Shown here: positions 1 through 7,866 of the stretch, in pieces
Layout of the letters: every line of letters starts with the position of its first letter
Position numbering within the stretch: position 1 is the first letter of the stretch
Assembly: GCA_963712165.1 (NCBI GenBank)
Contig: CAVQGY010000002.1
Span: 1,178,001 to 1,242,000 of the forward strand
Length of the DNA stretch: 64,000 bases
Origin: B10-G9 sp963712165
Lineage (GTDB): Bacteria; Chloroflexota; Anaerolineae; Anaerolineales; UBA11858
Direction: 5' to 3'
Made by a program: the position numbers and the translations under genes
Notes under the pieces: generated by a model
Seen by the model: the letters and a program-made list of their open reading frames with translations, nothing else
Told to the model about the DNA's origin: nothing
Database searches by the model: none

Positions 1-1
1 G

Positions 2-1177
2 AGTACCCACGGCACGGATAATGCCATCTCCCTGGCCAATCTAGCCTTGCTGACAGGGAATATCGGCCGCCCTGGAACTGGTTTGAACCCTCTGCGAGGG
101 CAGAATAATGTCCAGGGTTGCTCGGATTCGGGAGGTCTGCCCGATTCCTTCCCGGGATACCAGCCAGTATCAGATCCTGTTCTCAGGGAGAAGTTTGAGA
201 AGTATTGGGGAGTATCCCTCAACCCGGAACCCGGACTCACAACCATGGAAATGGTAGACGCTGCTGAAAGCGGATTGATCAAAGGCTATTATGTGATGGG
301 AGAGAATCCCATGATGAGCGAGCCGGATCTCTTGCATGCCCGACATGTAATGGAAAACCTGGAATTCATCCTTTACCAGGATATCTTCATGAACGAAACT
401 GGCGAATATGCCGATGTGATCTTGCCAGCGGTTAGTTTTGCTGAAAAGGATGGCACATTTACCAATAGTGATCGGCGTGTCCAGCTGGTGCGCCCAGCCA
501 TTCAACCACCGGGGGAAGCCAGGCCGGACTGGGAGATCATCCAGGATCTGGCCAGAAGGGTTCAAAAGACCCTGGGTGTAACCAGTTCAGCAGGATTCCG
601 ATTTGATCACCCATCTGATATTTGGCAGGAAATGGCAGATCTGACTCCACCATTCCAGGGTATCAGCCATAAAAGAGTTGAAAAAGAGAACGGTGTACAT
701 TGGCCCTGTCCAACAGAGGATCATCCAGGGACACCCTATCTTTTTGGGGAAACCTTCCCGCGGGGGAAAGGCAAGCTGACACCTCTGGCCTACCGTCCAT
801 CCCTGGAGCTACCGGATGAGGATTATCCCTTGATCCTCTCTACTGGTAGAGTCCTTTATCACTGGCACGGTGGAACATTGACCCGGCGCTCCAAACTGGA
901 TGATATCTATCCTGAAGCATTGTTAGAGATCCACCCCCAGGACGCAGATAAGTTAGAGTTATCTTCTGGAGATTGGGTCCGGGTTCGATCCCGAAGAGGA
1001 GAGATCGAAGCCAGGGCGCTGGTTACTGAGCGCTCCCCAATTGGCACTGTATTCCTTCCTTTTCATTTTGCGGAAGCGGCTGCCAATATCCTCACCATTG
1101 ATGCCCGTGACCCACAAGCCAAAATCCCGGATTATAAGGTCTGCGCGGTCAGTGTGGAATTAACATCAGCCCGATAA
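2..1177 (+). CDS. fdhA: Formate dehydrogenase alpha subunit, molybdopterin oxidoreductase (5' truncated by window edge)
   Basis: The frame is open from the window edge, so only the last 391 residues are seen. The first residues (HGTDN, then LTGNIGRPGTGLNPLRGQNN) are the hallmark block of formate-dehydrogenase-type bis-MGD oxidoreductases. The C-terminal third, around residues 275-390, is the molybdopterin dinucleotide-binding domain, with TGRVLYHWHGGTLTRRS. The expected reaction is formate oxidation or CO2 reduction, with electrons passing through Fe-S clusters in the missing N-terminal part. The catalytic Cys or selenocysteine also lies upstream of the window, so Sec use here cannot be judged. 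The gene is not part of the redox island at 15-29 kb but could feed the same electron pools. A closely related molybdopterin oxidoreductase is the alternative. Confidence 0.9.
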   Translation, partial: STHGTDNAISLANLALLTGNIGRPGTGLNPLRGQNNVQGCSDSGGLPDSFPGYQPVSDPVLREKFEKYWGVSLNPEPGLTTMEMVDAAESGLIKGYYVMGENPMMSEPDLLHARHVMENLEFILYQDIFMNETGEYADVILPAVSFAEKDGTFTNSDRRVQLVRPAIQPPGEARPDWEIIQDLARRVQKTLGVTSSAGFRFDHPSDIWQEMADLTPPFQGISHKRVEKENGVHWPCPTEDHPGTPYLFGETFPRGKGKLTPLAYRPSLELPDEDYPLILSTGRVLYHWHGGTLTRRSKLDDIYPEALLEIHPQDADKLELSSGDWVRVRSRRGEIEARALVTERSPIGTVFLPFHFAEAAANILTIDARDPQAKIPDYKVCAVSVELTSAR

Positions 1178-1259
1178 TATCCTGATTTTCTGCGATAATG
1201 ATATACAGAAAATTCATACCGGGAACCGCCGGTCCGTATTACCCTTTCCGGGAGAACAG

Positions 1260-3680
1260 ATGAAGACTCGGTTTGGTTCATTGCGGCTTCCCATCACTAT
1301 CGGTATACTCAGCGCCGCAACCCTGTTGTTTGAGACAGGGCTGATCCGCTATCTGGCGGTCGCCCAGTATTACCATTTTGCATTCCTGGTGATCAGCCTG
1401 GCACTGCTAGGATTTGGTGCCAGCGGAACACTATTGGCATTATTTCCCCGGATAAAAGACATTCCTCTTGAAAGGACACTCTCCTGGATCGGTGTGGGTT
1501 TGGCCATCAGTATCTGGGCAACCTATCTGGTTGTGAATTGGCTTCCTTTTGATTCCTATAGCATTGTCTGGGAGCGGCGGCAGCTGCTATTCTTTTTGAT
1601 CTATTATTTCTCTATTTCGCTGCCCTTCCTGGTGAGTGGCTTGGGGCTTGGCACCGCACTGGCGGTTGTTGAAAAAGGGGGCCATAGAATCTATGCGGCG
1701 AATCTGGTTGGATCGGGATTGGGAGTGCTCCTGGCCCCGTTGATCATGGAGCTTTCTGGCGTGGTAGGCCTGTTTATCATATGTACACTGGTTTGTCTTG
1801 GGTCCTGGATGTTCCTGAATAGCGAGACTCACGCTCAAAAACTCCGCTGGTCTACGGGGGCGCTGATCCTGATTGGATTGCTGGGCTGGGCAATCCTTTT
1901 TGGTAAAAACTCCCAGGGAGGTTCCCCCCTCGGTTTTAATATCTCCCCCTATAAAGGATTATCATATGCCCGCCAATATCCTGGTTCAGAAATCATCTTT
2001 GGAAAATGGGGCCGCTCATCGAGGATCGATGTGATTGCCCGGGCGGGAATCCACCGGATGCCGGGTTTAAGTTATGCCTATAGCGGTGAAATCCCGGCCC
2101 AGCTGGGCTTGACCATAGATGGGGGCGCGCTGCAGCCAATCACCCTAACGGATGGAGATGATTTTGAGGTGGCTGAATGGCTGCCGGAATGGTGGGCCCT
2201 ATCCCTGGTTGATCGGCCTGATGTCCTGATTCTAGACCCCGGAGGAGGATTTGGGATCCTGCAGGCCCTGGATAATCCACCGGTGGCACTTACTGCTGTG
2301 GTCCCAGATCCTTTGCTGCTGGAGGCGGTTGACCAGACAGCAGGTGAATACCAGATTTTTGAGAGTCCTAACCTGAATCTTGTGATTGATAATCCTCGGG
2401 CTTTTCTGGCGCGTGGTGATAACCTGTATGACCTGATTTTCCTGCCACTGACGGATGAGTATCAGCCTGTGAGCAATGGATTTTACAGCATCTCGGAAGA
2501 TTATTCTCTGACCGTTGAGGGGTTCAAGTCAGGCCTGTCGCGACTTACTCCCGGCGGGGTATTGGTGATCAGTAGATGGCTTCAGAGTCCCCCCAGCGAG
2601 GGCTTGAGATTAGTAACCACCCTCGCTGAAAGCTTGAGAGGATCAGGTTATCAGAACCCTGAAAAGCTGATCGTTGTCTACCGCGGCATCCAGACTATCA
2701 CTGCCGTTGTCAAGCCGGATGGATGGGGCCAGGAAAATCTCCTGGAGCTCCGAGATTTCCTGGATAGATGCCGATTCGACCTGGTCTGGTCTCCAGATAT
2801 TACGCCTGATGAACCCAATCGCTGGAACAGGTTGGAAGAACCGGTTTATTTTCAGGAAGTCAGAGCCTTGTTCGAGGCTTCAGATTTGAATTCGTATTAT
2901 CAGTCCTATCCCTATAACATCACCCCACCAACGGATGACCACCCATTTTTTTTCCATTTCTTCACCTGGTCCCAAACTCCAGCGATCCTGGCGTCGTTTG
3001 GAAAGACCTGGCAACCGTTTGGTGGTAGCGGGTACTTAGTGTTGTTTTTCCTGCTGGCCCTGGTACTGCTCCTCAGTACTCTATTGATCATGGTCCCGCT
3101 TTGGCTGCATAAGAAAACAAGGAGGAAGGTTAATCAGGGTGCCGGCCCGTTTTTTCTCTACTTTGTATTTATTGGGATGGGATTTATGTTCCTTGAGATC
3201 ACCCTTATCAGCCAGTGGAGCCTTTTCCTGAGAGAGCCTGTTTATGCGTTTTCCCTGATTGTTGGGATCCTGCTGCTCTCATCCGGTTTGGGGAGCATGG
3301 CAGCAGACCGGGGTTGGGCCATCAGGGGAATTACCGTACCGGCCTTGTTTCTTGCCGGAAGTGGATTCATCATCTTTTCCGTTTTTGATAAGACCCAAAT
3401 CCTGAACTGGCCGGTTTGGCTCCGCGTCCTGGCAGCAAGCCTGGGTTTATCCCCCCTGGGATTCAGTATGGGTACATTCTTCCCCTGGGGCCTGAGCTGG
3501 ATCAAGGGATCCCGTCCTGCCCTGGTACCCTGGGCTTGGGCAGTAAATGGCAGTGCCTCGGTGATCGCATCGGTGCTGGCCGCACTTTTCTCCCTAGAAG
3601 CAGGATATCCATTGGTCTTGCTATTGGGATGGTTGCTGTATATTGGAGCCTGGTTGGTCAGGTGCTTGAATAATTCCTAA
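1260..3680 (+). CDS. Large membrane protein with spermidine-synthase-like (SAM-binding) central domain
   Basis: 806 residues. Residues about 10-215 form a bundle of hydrophobic helices. A soluble domain follows (about 235-570) with a degenerate nucleotide-binding glycine motif, DPGGGFGILQAL, of the aminopropyltransferase/SAM-methyltransferase fold. About six more membrane helices lie in residues 595-800. This three-part arrangement is known in bacterial proteins annotated as fused membrane spermidine synthase; the true substrate is unknown. The start follows a GGAGA site 4 bases upstream. The stop codon overlaps the stop of the convergent gene on the other strand. Polyamine synthesis should not be assumed, because the catalytic aspartates of true spermidine synthases are not obvious. 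Confidence 0.65.
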   Translation: MKTRFGSLRLPITIGILSAATLLFETGLIRYLAVAQYYHFAFLVISLALLGFGASGTLLALFPRIKDIPLERTLSWIGVGLAISIWATYLVVNWLPFDSYSIVWERRQLLFFLIYYFSISLPFLVSGLGLGTALAVVEKGGHRIYAANLVGSGLGVLLAPLIMELSGVVGLFIICTLVCLGSWMFLNSETHAQKLRWSTGALILIGLLGWAILFGKNSQGGSPLGFNISPYKGLSYARQYPGSEIIFGKWGRSSRIDVIARAGIHRMPGLSYAYSGEIPAQLGLTIDGGALQPITLTDGDDFEVAEWLPEWWALSLVDRPDVLILDPGGGFGILQALDNPPVALTAVVPDPLLLEAVDQTAGEYQIFESPNLNLVIDNPRAFLARGDNLYDLIFLPLTDEYQPVSNGFYSISEDYSLTVEGFKSGLSRLTPGGVLVISRWLQSPPSEGLRLVTTLAESLRGSGYQNPEKLIVVYRGIQTITAVVKPDGWGQENLLELRDFLDRCRFDLVWSPDITPDEPNRWNRLEEPVYFQEVRALFEASDLNSYYQSYPYNITPPTDDHPFFFHFFTWSQTPAILASFGKTWQPFGGSGYLVLFFLLALVLLLSTLLIMVPLWLHKKTRRKVNQGAGPFFLYFVFIGMGFMFLEITLISQWSLFLREPVYAFSLIVGILLLSSGLGSMAADRGWAIRGITVPALFLAGSGFIIFSVFDKTQILNWPVWLRVLAASLGLSPLGFSMGTFFPWGLSWIKGSRPALVPWAWAVNGSASVIASVLAALFSLEAGYPLVLLLGWLLYIGAWLVRCLNNS

Positions 3681-4447
3681 TGATCACCGGTAAATGGCAC
3701 AAATGAGACCGGACCCAGATTTTTCGCTACAAGATCCTCCCCTTGTTTGCTAAATAACCACAAGGTTTGGACAGCCCCGATGGGTCCGATCGGCACAACC
3801 ATCCTCCCCCCATCAGCCAATTGTTGGATAAGCGGCTGCGGCAAATGATCCGGCGCTGCGGTCACGATCACTGCATCGAATGGGGCTTCTTCCTCCCAGC
3901 CAAAGTAGCCATCCGCGTTGCGGGTCTGGACATTTACATATTCCATTTCGGCTAATTGTGCCTTCGCAGATGCTTCCAGTTCTGGAATGATTTCGATCGT
4001 ATAAACTTCCATGCCCATCTCAGCCAGGATAGCAGCTTGATAACCGCTGCCTGTCCCGATTTCCAGGACCCTGTCGCCTTTTTTCAGGTCCAGGGCTTCG
4101 GTCATCAGAGCGACGATATATGGTTGGGAAATGGTCTGGCCATAGCCGATGGGCAGAGGTTGATCTGCATAGGCTAATCCCTGATAAGGCTCCAGTACAA
4201 ATAGATGCCGCGGGACAGATCTCATGGCAGCCAGCACGTCGGGATCAGACACGTCCCGATTTTCAATAGAGAACTTGACCATATTCTCCCGCTCTGCGGT
4301 TCTTGGATCTGATCCAGTTCCTGATATCTCAGTGGGCGTGTCAGTGATCGTTGGTTGTTGTGGGGAGGTTCGGCAAGAGATTAGGAGCAAGGAGGACATC
4401 AAGGCGAGTATAGAATATTTAATGATGTATCTAAAGCGTTTTGACAT
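3677..4447 (-). CDS. pcm: Protein-L-isoaspartate O-methyltransferase-like lipoprotein
   Basis: 256 residues from the ATG at 4447. That start is chosen because AGGAG lies 6 bases upstream; a second ATG at 4453 abuts the same site too closely. The body is a PCMT-family methyltransferase: the region around PYADQPLPIGYGQTISQP-like residues and the SAM motif VLEIGTGSGYQAAILAEMG are clear. It would repair isoaspartyl residues by carboxyl methylation. Unusually, the N-terminus is a lipoprotein signal (basic start, hydrophobic stretch, lipobox LLISC), followed by a Pro/Thr-rich linker. This predicts export, although SAM is cytosolic. The gene converges with the preceding membrane protein, with a 3-base overlap. 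Confidence 0.8.
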   Translation of the reverse strand: MSKRFRYIIKYSILALMSSLLLISCRTSPQQPTITDTPTEISGTGSDPRTAERENMVKFSIENRDVSDPDVLAAMRSVPRHLFVLEPYQGLAYADQPLPIGYGQTISQPYIVALMTEALDLKKGDRVLEIGTGSGYQAAILAEMGMEVYTIEIIPELEASAKAQLAEMEYVNVQTRNADGYFGWEEEAPFDAVIVTAAPDHLPQPLIQQLADGGRMVVPIGPIGAVQTLWLFSKQGEDLVAKNLGPVSFVPFTGDH

Positions 4448-4544
4448 ATCCATCTCCTGTAATGCAATATTGGTGCTAGATTAATCCTATATCTAAAACC
4501 CTGTTTCTGTCAACTCGGCTGAGGTATTGGGAAACCATTGAGGT

Positions 4545-4550
4545 TATAAT
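4545..4550 (+). promoter_or_regulatory. Likely -10 box (TATAAT) of the deoxynucleoside kinase gene
   Basis: A perfect TATAAT lies 30 bases before the ATG at 4581. An AAGGAGG ribosome site (4568-4574) lies between them at good spacing. No convincing -35 box is seen 17 bases upstream. Confidence 0.5.
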
Positions 4551-4580
4551 GAATAGGTCCAATCTTCAAGGAGGGTAAAG

Positions 4581-5216
4581 ATGGCTGGTAAATTGGTGCT
4601 CGTAGCGGGGAATATTGGTACAGGAAAGACCTCATTAACAGAACGCCTTGGAGAGCGGCTGGGATGGCGGACTGCTTATGAATCCGTGATCGACAATCCC
4701 TACCTGGGTGATTTTTATAATAATATGGATGCCTGGTCCTTTCACCTCCAGATCTATTTCCTAGGCCATCGGGCTCAGCAGCATCTTGAGTTGGTCAGTG
4801 GGAGTACATCGGCTATCGCTGACCGCAGTATCTATGAAGATGTGAGGATCTTTGCCAGGGCGCTTTATCAGCAGGGCAGCCTTTCAGAAAGGGATTACCG
4901 CTCGTACCAGCGTGTATTCCAGCTGATTGCAGACCACCTGCCAGAGCCTGATCTGCTGATCTACTTGATTGCCCCTCCGGAAATCCTGCTTAAGCGCATT
5001 GAGGAGCGCGGTAGAGAAATCGAATCAGGCATCTCGTTGGAGTACCTTTCCCTGCTGGATTCATTTTATGATGATTGGATGGACACCTTTAATCTCTGCC
5101 CGGTGCTGAAGATCCGCTCTGATGATTTGGATTTTGTAAATAAGAAGGATCATCTGGATACAGTTGCTAAATTGGTCCAGCAGAAGCTGACCGGTAAAGA
5201 AGAAATCATTTTCTGA
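4581..5216 (+). CDS. Deoxynucleoside kinase (deoxyadenosine/deoxyguanosine kinase family)
   Basis: 211 residues, the normal size for the bacterial dNK family. The P-loop GNIGTGKT is at residues 10-17. The ADRSIYED motif near residue 76 matches the conserved DRS segment. A LID-like arginine-rich stretch, KRIEERGREIE, lies near residue 137. The enzyme phosphorylates deoxynucleosides for dNTP salvage; the exact base preference cannot be read from sequence. The start is fixed by AAGGAGG 6 bases upstream. The gene appears monocistronic, with its own -10 box and a strong terminator directly downstream. Confidence 0.88.
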   Translation: MAGKLVLVAGNIGTGKTSLTERLGERLGWRTAYESVIDNPYLGDFYNNMDAWSFHLQIYFLGHRAQQHLELVSGSTSAIADRSIYEDVRIFARALYQQGSLSERDYRSYQRVFQLIADHLPEPDLLIYLIAPPEILLKRIEERGREIESGISLEYLSLLDSFYDDWMDTFNLCPVLKIRSDDLDFVNKKDHLDTVAKLVQQKLTGKEEIIF

Positions 5217-5237
5217 TTGCCCAACTCTCTCAAAGAC

Positions 5238-5272
5238 AGGCGGCCTGTAACAGCTCAATAGGCCGCCTTTTC
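5238..5272 (+). terminator. Rho-independent terminator after deoxynucleoside kinase
   Basis: Perfect 9-bp inverted repeat AGGCGGCCT / AGGCCGCCT with a 13-base loop, followed by TTTTCT. Confidence 0.85.
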
Positions 5273-5308
5273 TATTAATATTGACCTCAGATACTCTTCG
5301 GAGCCCAT

Positions 5309-5363
5309 TTTTACATGGATTTTACATACATGTTAATCCGGTTTTACATCCTTCCGCTATCCT
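5309..5363 (+). promoter_or_regulatory. Phased direct repeats TTTTACAT upstream of the five-repeat secreted protein
   Basis: TTTTACAT occurs exactly at 5309, 5320 and 5342, a spacing of 11 and 22 bases. A degenerate copy (TGTTAATC) sits at 5331. This gives four half-sites on one DNA face, the arrangement bound by OmpR/PhoB-type response regulators. A possible -10 box, TATCCT, at 5358-5363 begins 8 bases after the last copy, so the repeats would stand in for a -35 box. The binding factor is inferred, not seen. Confidence 0.5.
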
Positions 5364-5403
5364 GAGGGCGTAGGAAATCAACCTTTAGTATGGGGAGGAA
5401 AAA

Positions 5404-6750
5404 ATGTTCAAGAAAATGATCTTATCCCTGATCGCAGCAGTCCTTCTGGCGGGATCGTTCAGCGGAGCCGCTTTGGCGGCAGAAGAGGATAGGCCAGAAT
5501 TGGTAAAGGCCCGGGGGGAAGTTATCGCTGTCGATCCCGATGCAGGAAAATTCCGGATCGAAACCAATGACGGTGAAGTGGTTACTTTCTTTGTGAATGA
5601 GAGGACCACTTTCCGCGGATTGGAAGGTCTTGCCGAAATGCAGGTTGGATGGAGAGCGGGAGTGGCTGCCCGGGAAGAAGATGGTAAATCATGGGCAGTC
5701 CTGGTGATCGCTGGTGAAAAGGTCGATCTCTTGAAGGTTCGGGGAGAAGTAATCGATGTCAATACCTCCGCTGGTAAATTTGCCATCCAGACTCCATCCG
5801 GTGAGGAATTGCGCTTCTTTGTTGATGAAAGCACACGTTATGGTGGCCAGATCAGCAGCCTGGATGAGCTTCAGGTGGGTATGGGTGCCGGCGTGGTTTA
5901 CAAAGAACACAGCGAGGGCAAATGGATTGCAGTGGGATTGCTGGCTGGGTACGCCCCTGATCTGATAAAGGTCCGGGGAGAAGTCACTGCCGTTGATGCT
6001 GGACTGGGTAAATTCGAGATCCTTTCAAGTGATGGAGAGCGAATGCGCTTCTTTGTGGATGAAAATACCCGCTACCGGGGGCAGCTTTCCTCTTTGGATG
6101 AAATGCAGGTAGGATGGCAGGCAGGTGTTGCAGCCAGGGACGAAGATGGCAAGCTGACAGCTGTCCTGGTCATAGCAGGAATCAGGCCGGAAACGATCCG
6201 TGTTCAGGGCTTGATCGTCGATGTTGATCCGAGGGCTGGCCTGTTCAGTCTAGAAAAATCGGACGGTTCGGTATTGGCCTTCTCTGTGGATGAAAGGACG
6301 AACTACAAAGGCCAGGTGGAAAGCATCACCGATCTTGAGGTGGGTATGCGGGCCGGTGTAGCGGGTTATGTGGATCCGGATGGTGGATTGGTCGCCCGCA
6401 CAGTCTTGGCTGGAAACCCCGAGCAGGAACGCCCCGAACTCATCAGGGCTCAGGGCATAATCAAAACCGTAAATCCCGGTGCTGATAAATTCCAACTGGA
6501 AAAAAGTGACGGTTCTGTGCTGACGGTCTATGTCGATGGAAAGACCGGTTATCGCGGCCAGGTGGGAGGATTTGATGACCTGGAAAAAGGTATGCGAGCT
6601 GGCTTTGTTGGGTATGTGGATGCTGATGGAAAGATCATCGCCCGCTGGGTGATTGCCGGAAATCCCCAACCCAGCCGCGAAGGTGGGGAACGGCCTATCC
6701 CTGAGATCGACCCTCCTGTGGGAGACCGCATCCAATCACCTCTGACCTGA
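5404..6750 (+). CDS. Secreted protein of five tandem DUF5666-like repeats
   Basis: 448 residues. An N-terminal signal peptide (MFKKMILSLIAAVLL, then an AxA-like site near residue 27) is followed by five repeats of about 80 residues. Each repeat runs: RGEVI-x-VDP-x-AGKF, an EKSDG/ETNDG turn, FFVDE-x-TxYRG, then LEVGMRAGV and a VLAG ending. This resembles the small beta-barrel DUF5666 family found in exported proteins. No catalytic motif is visible; a cell-surface or metal/ligand-binding role is only a guess. GGAGG 5 bases upstream sets the start. The gene is flanked by phased regulatory repeats and a terminator, so it is probably a single regulated unit. Confidence 0.75.
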   Translation: MFKKMILSLIAAVLLAGSFSGAALAAEEDRPELVKARGEVIAVDPDAGKFRIETNDGEVVTFFVNERTTFRGLEGLAEMQVGWRAGVAAREEDGKSWAVLVIAGEKVDLLKVRGEVIDVNTSAGKFAIQTPSGEELRFFVDESTRYGGQISSLDELQVGMGAGVVYKEHSEGKWIAVGLLAGYAPDLIKVRGEVTAVDAGLGKFEILSSDGERMRFFVDENTRYRGQLSSLDEMQVGWQAGVAARDEDGKLTAVLVIAGIRPETIRVQGLIVDVDPRAGLFSLEKSDGSVLAFSVDERTNYKGQVESITDLEVGMRAGVAGYVDPDGGLVARTVLAGNPEQERPELIRAQGIIKTVNPGADKFQLEKSDGSVLTVYVDGKTGYRGQVGGFDDLEKGMRAGFVGYVDADGKIIARWVIAGNPQPSREGGERPIPEIDPPVGDRIQSPLT

Positions 6751-6764
6751 AGCAGGATACGCTA

Positions 6765-6802
6765 AAAAACCTGGAGGATCATTCCCTCCAGGTTTTTCTT
6801 TT
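6765..6802 (+). terminator. Rho-independent terminator
   Basis: AAAAACCTGGAGG pairs with CCTCCAGGTTTTT around a 7-base loop, followed by CTTTT. The flanking A and T runs make it able to work on both strands. Confidence 0.88.
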
Positions 6803-6912
6803 AAAATCGAGGTTGCATCTTGAGCCAAGAGCTCCTGATATGCGCCAGAAATTTGAAAAAATAGGCGCTATTACCGTTTTCCAGGGCTAAAATCCCCCTC
6901 AAAATTGAATGA

Positions 6913-6918
6913 TATAAT
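6913..6918 (+). promoter_or_regulatory. Likely -10 box (TATAAT) of the cyclophilin gene
   Basis: TATAAT lies 38 bases before the ATG at 6957. A GAGG ribosome site lies at 6949-6952. No clear -35 element is present. Confidence 0.4.
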
Positions 6919-6956
6919 AGCCAGATATTCAGAAAGTATTCAAAAAGTGAGGAATA

Positions 6957-7433
6957 ATGGCAAAACAATGGGATACACCTCCGGCAATGACCATAGATCC
7001 TGGAAAAGTCTACCAGGTGAAATTGGAAACCAATCGGGGAGATATTACCTTGGAGTTATATCCGGAGCACGCTCCAAAAACAGTGAATAACTTCATATTT
7101 TTGATCAATGAGGATTTCTATAATGGAGTCACCTTTCACAGAGTGATCGATAAATTCATGATCCAGGGAGGAGACCCAGAAGGATCGGGAAGGGGTGGAC
7201 CTGGTTATCGCTTCGAGGATGAGTTGGTAGGCAATCCACTGAAACACGGTACCAAAGTGATTTCCATGGCAAACGCTGGACCGAATACTAACGGTTCCCA
7301 ATTTTTCATAACCCATCTTCCCCAGCCGCACCTGGATGGTAAACACACAGTCTTTGGTAAGGTCATCCAAGGAGAAGATGTGGTGGATGCTATCCGTCAG
7401 GGAGACGTGATCTCCCTGGCCTCAGTATTGTAG
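6957..7433 (+). CDS. Peptidyl-prolyl cis-trans isomerase, cyclophilin type
   Basis: 158 residues without signal peptide, so a cytosolic cyclophilin that interconverts cis and trans prolyl bonds during folding. The conserved active-site blocks are present: FHRVIDKFMIQGGDP with the catalytic Arg, GSGRGGPGYRFEDE, and GSQFFITHLPQPHLDGKHTVFG. It is shorter than many bacterial homologues only at the extreme C-terminus (VISLASVL). The gene stands alone between its own -10 box and a long leader region that belongs to glmS. Confidence 0.93.
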   Translation: MAKQWDTPPAMTIDPGKVYQVKLETNRGDITLELYPEHAPKTVNNFIFLINEDFYNGVTFHRVIDKFMIQGGDPEGSGRGGPGYRFEDELVGNPLKHGTKVISMANAGPNTNGSQFFITHLPQPHLDGKHTVFGKVIQGEDVVDAIRQGDVISLASVL

Positions 7434-7477
7434 GTAAAGCGTAGCTTGCAGGTTTATCTGTTTTTTAGTAAGATTAC

Positions 7478-7515
7478 ATCCGCGAAAGAATCTTGATTCT
7501 GATTCCTTCGCGGAT
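7478..7515. repeat. Near-perfect 15-bp inverted repeat between cyclophilin gene and glmS leader
   Basis: ATCCGCGAAAGAATC (7478-7492) faces GATTCCTTCGCGGAT (7501-7515) with an 8-base loop and one mismatch. No T run follows on either strand, so it is not a standard terminator. It may protect the cyclophilin mRNA 3' end or be a processing site upstream of the ribozyme. Confidence 0.6.
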
Positions 7516-7556
7516 GAAAAAGAGGAGGTGCCAGGGAAAAAACAACCAGGGAAAAT

Positions 7557-7760
7557 AGCGCAAGGGCTCAGGATAGGTGTATTTCCTGAGTTGACGAGGA
7601 TGAGGGTTCCTCCTTCTGGGAGGCTAACCGGCCGGGGGCGGCAAGGGCCGGGAAAATCGAACCATCAGCGGAAGCCCTCCGGAGATGTCACTCTCCGTAT
7701 TTCCCTCCAAATGAAAGCGGATGATAAAAACCCGGGCGACCGGTGGGACAAGTTCATCCC
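7557..7760 (+). ncRNA. glmS ribozyme (glucosamine-6-phosphate-responsive self-cleaving riboswitch)
   Basis: The core matches the family in order. The cleavage site A|GCGC is at 7557/7558. A first stem CTCAGGA/TCCTGAG (7567-7573 with 7584-7590) is followed at once by the invariant TTGACGAGG. A second stem GAGGG/CCCTC (7602-7606 with 7675-7679) encloses AATCGAACCATCAGCGGAAG, the catalytic core block. Further stems are GGAGA/TCTCC (7681-7696) and GGATGA/TCATCC (7719-7759), the latter around AAAAACCCGGGCGACCGG. Glucosamine-6-phosphate acts as cofactor in cleavage, lowering glmS mRNA. Between GAGGG and the core block lies an extra insert with two GC-rich hairpins (7609-7623 and 7628-7651). The element lies about 100 bases before glmS, which fits its role. 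Confidence 0.93.
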
Positions 7761-7866
7761 AGGTGACGATTAACTATCTAGCTGTGCGATTCCCAGTAAT
7801 TTTGGCAATTCCATTCTGCATGCTGCCTGAGGGAGAGCGCACTCATATCCTGGGAGGGATAGCTCA

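Noticed and set aside
7478..7515. Intrinsic terminator for the cyclophilin gene
   Set aside because: No T run follows the stem on either strand; recorded as inverted repeat only.
7528..7773. 81-codon plus-strand open frame upstream of glmS
   Set aside because: It lies on the glmS ribozyme, and its composition follows the RNA stems, not protein.
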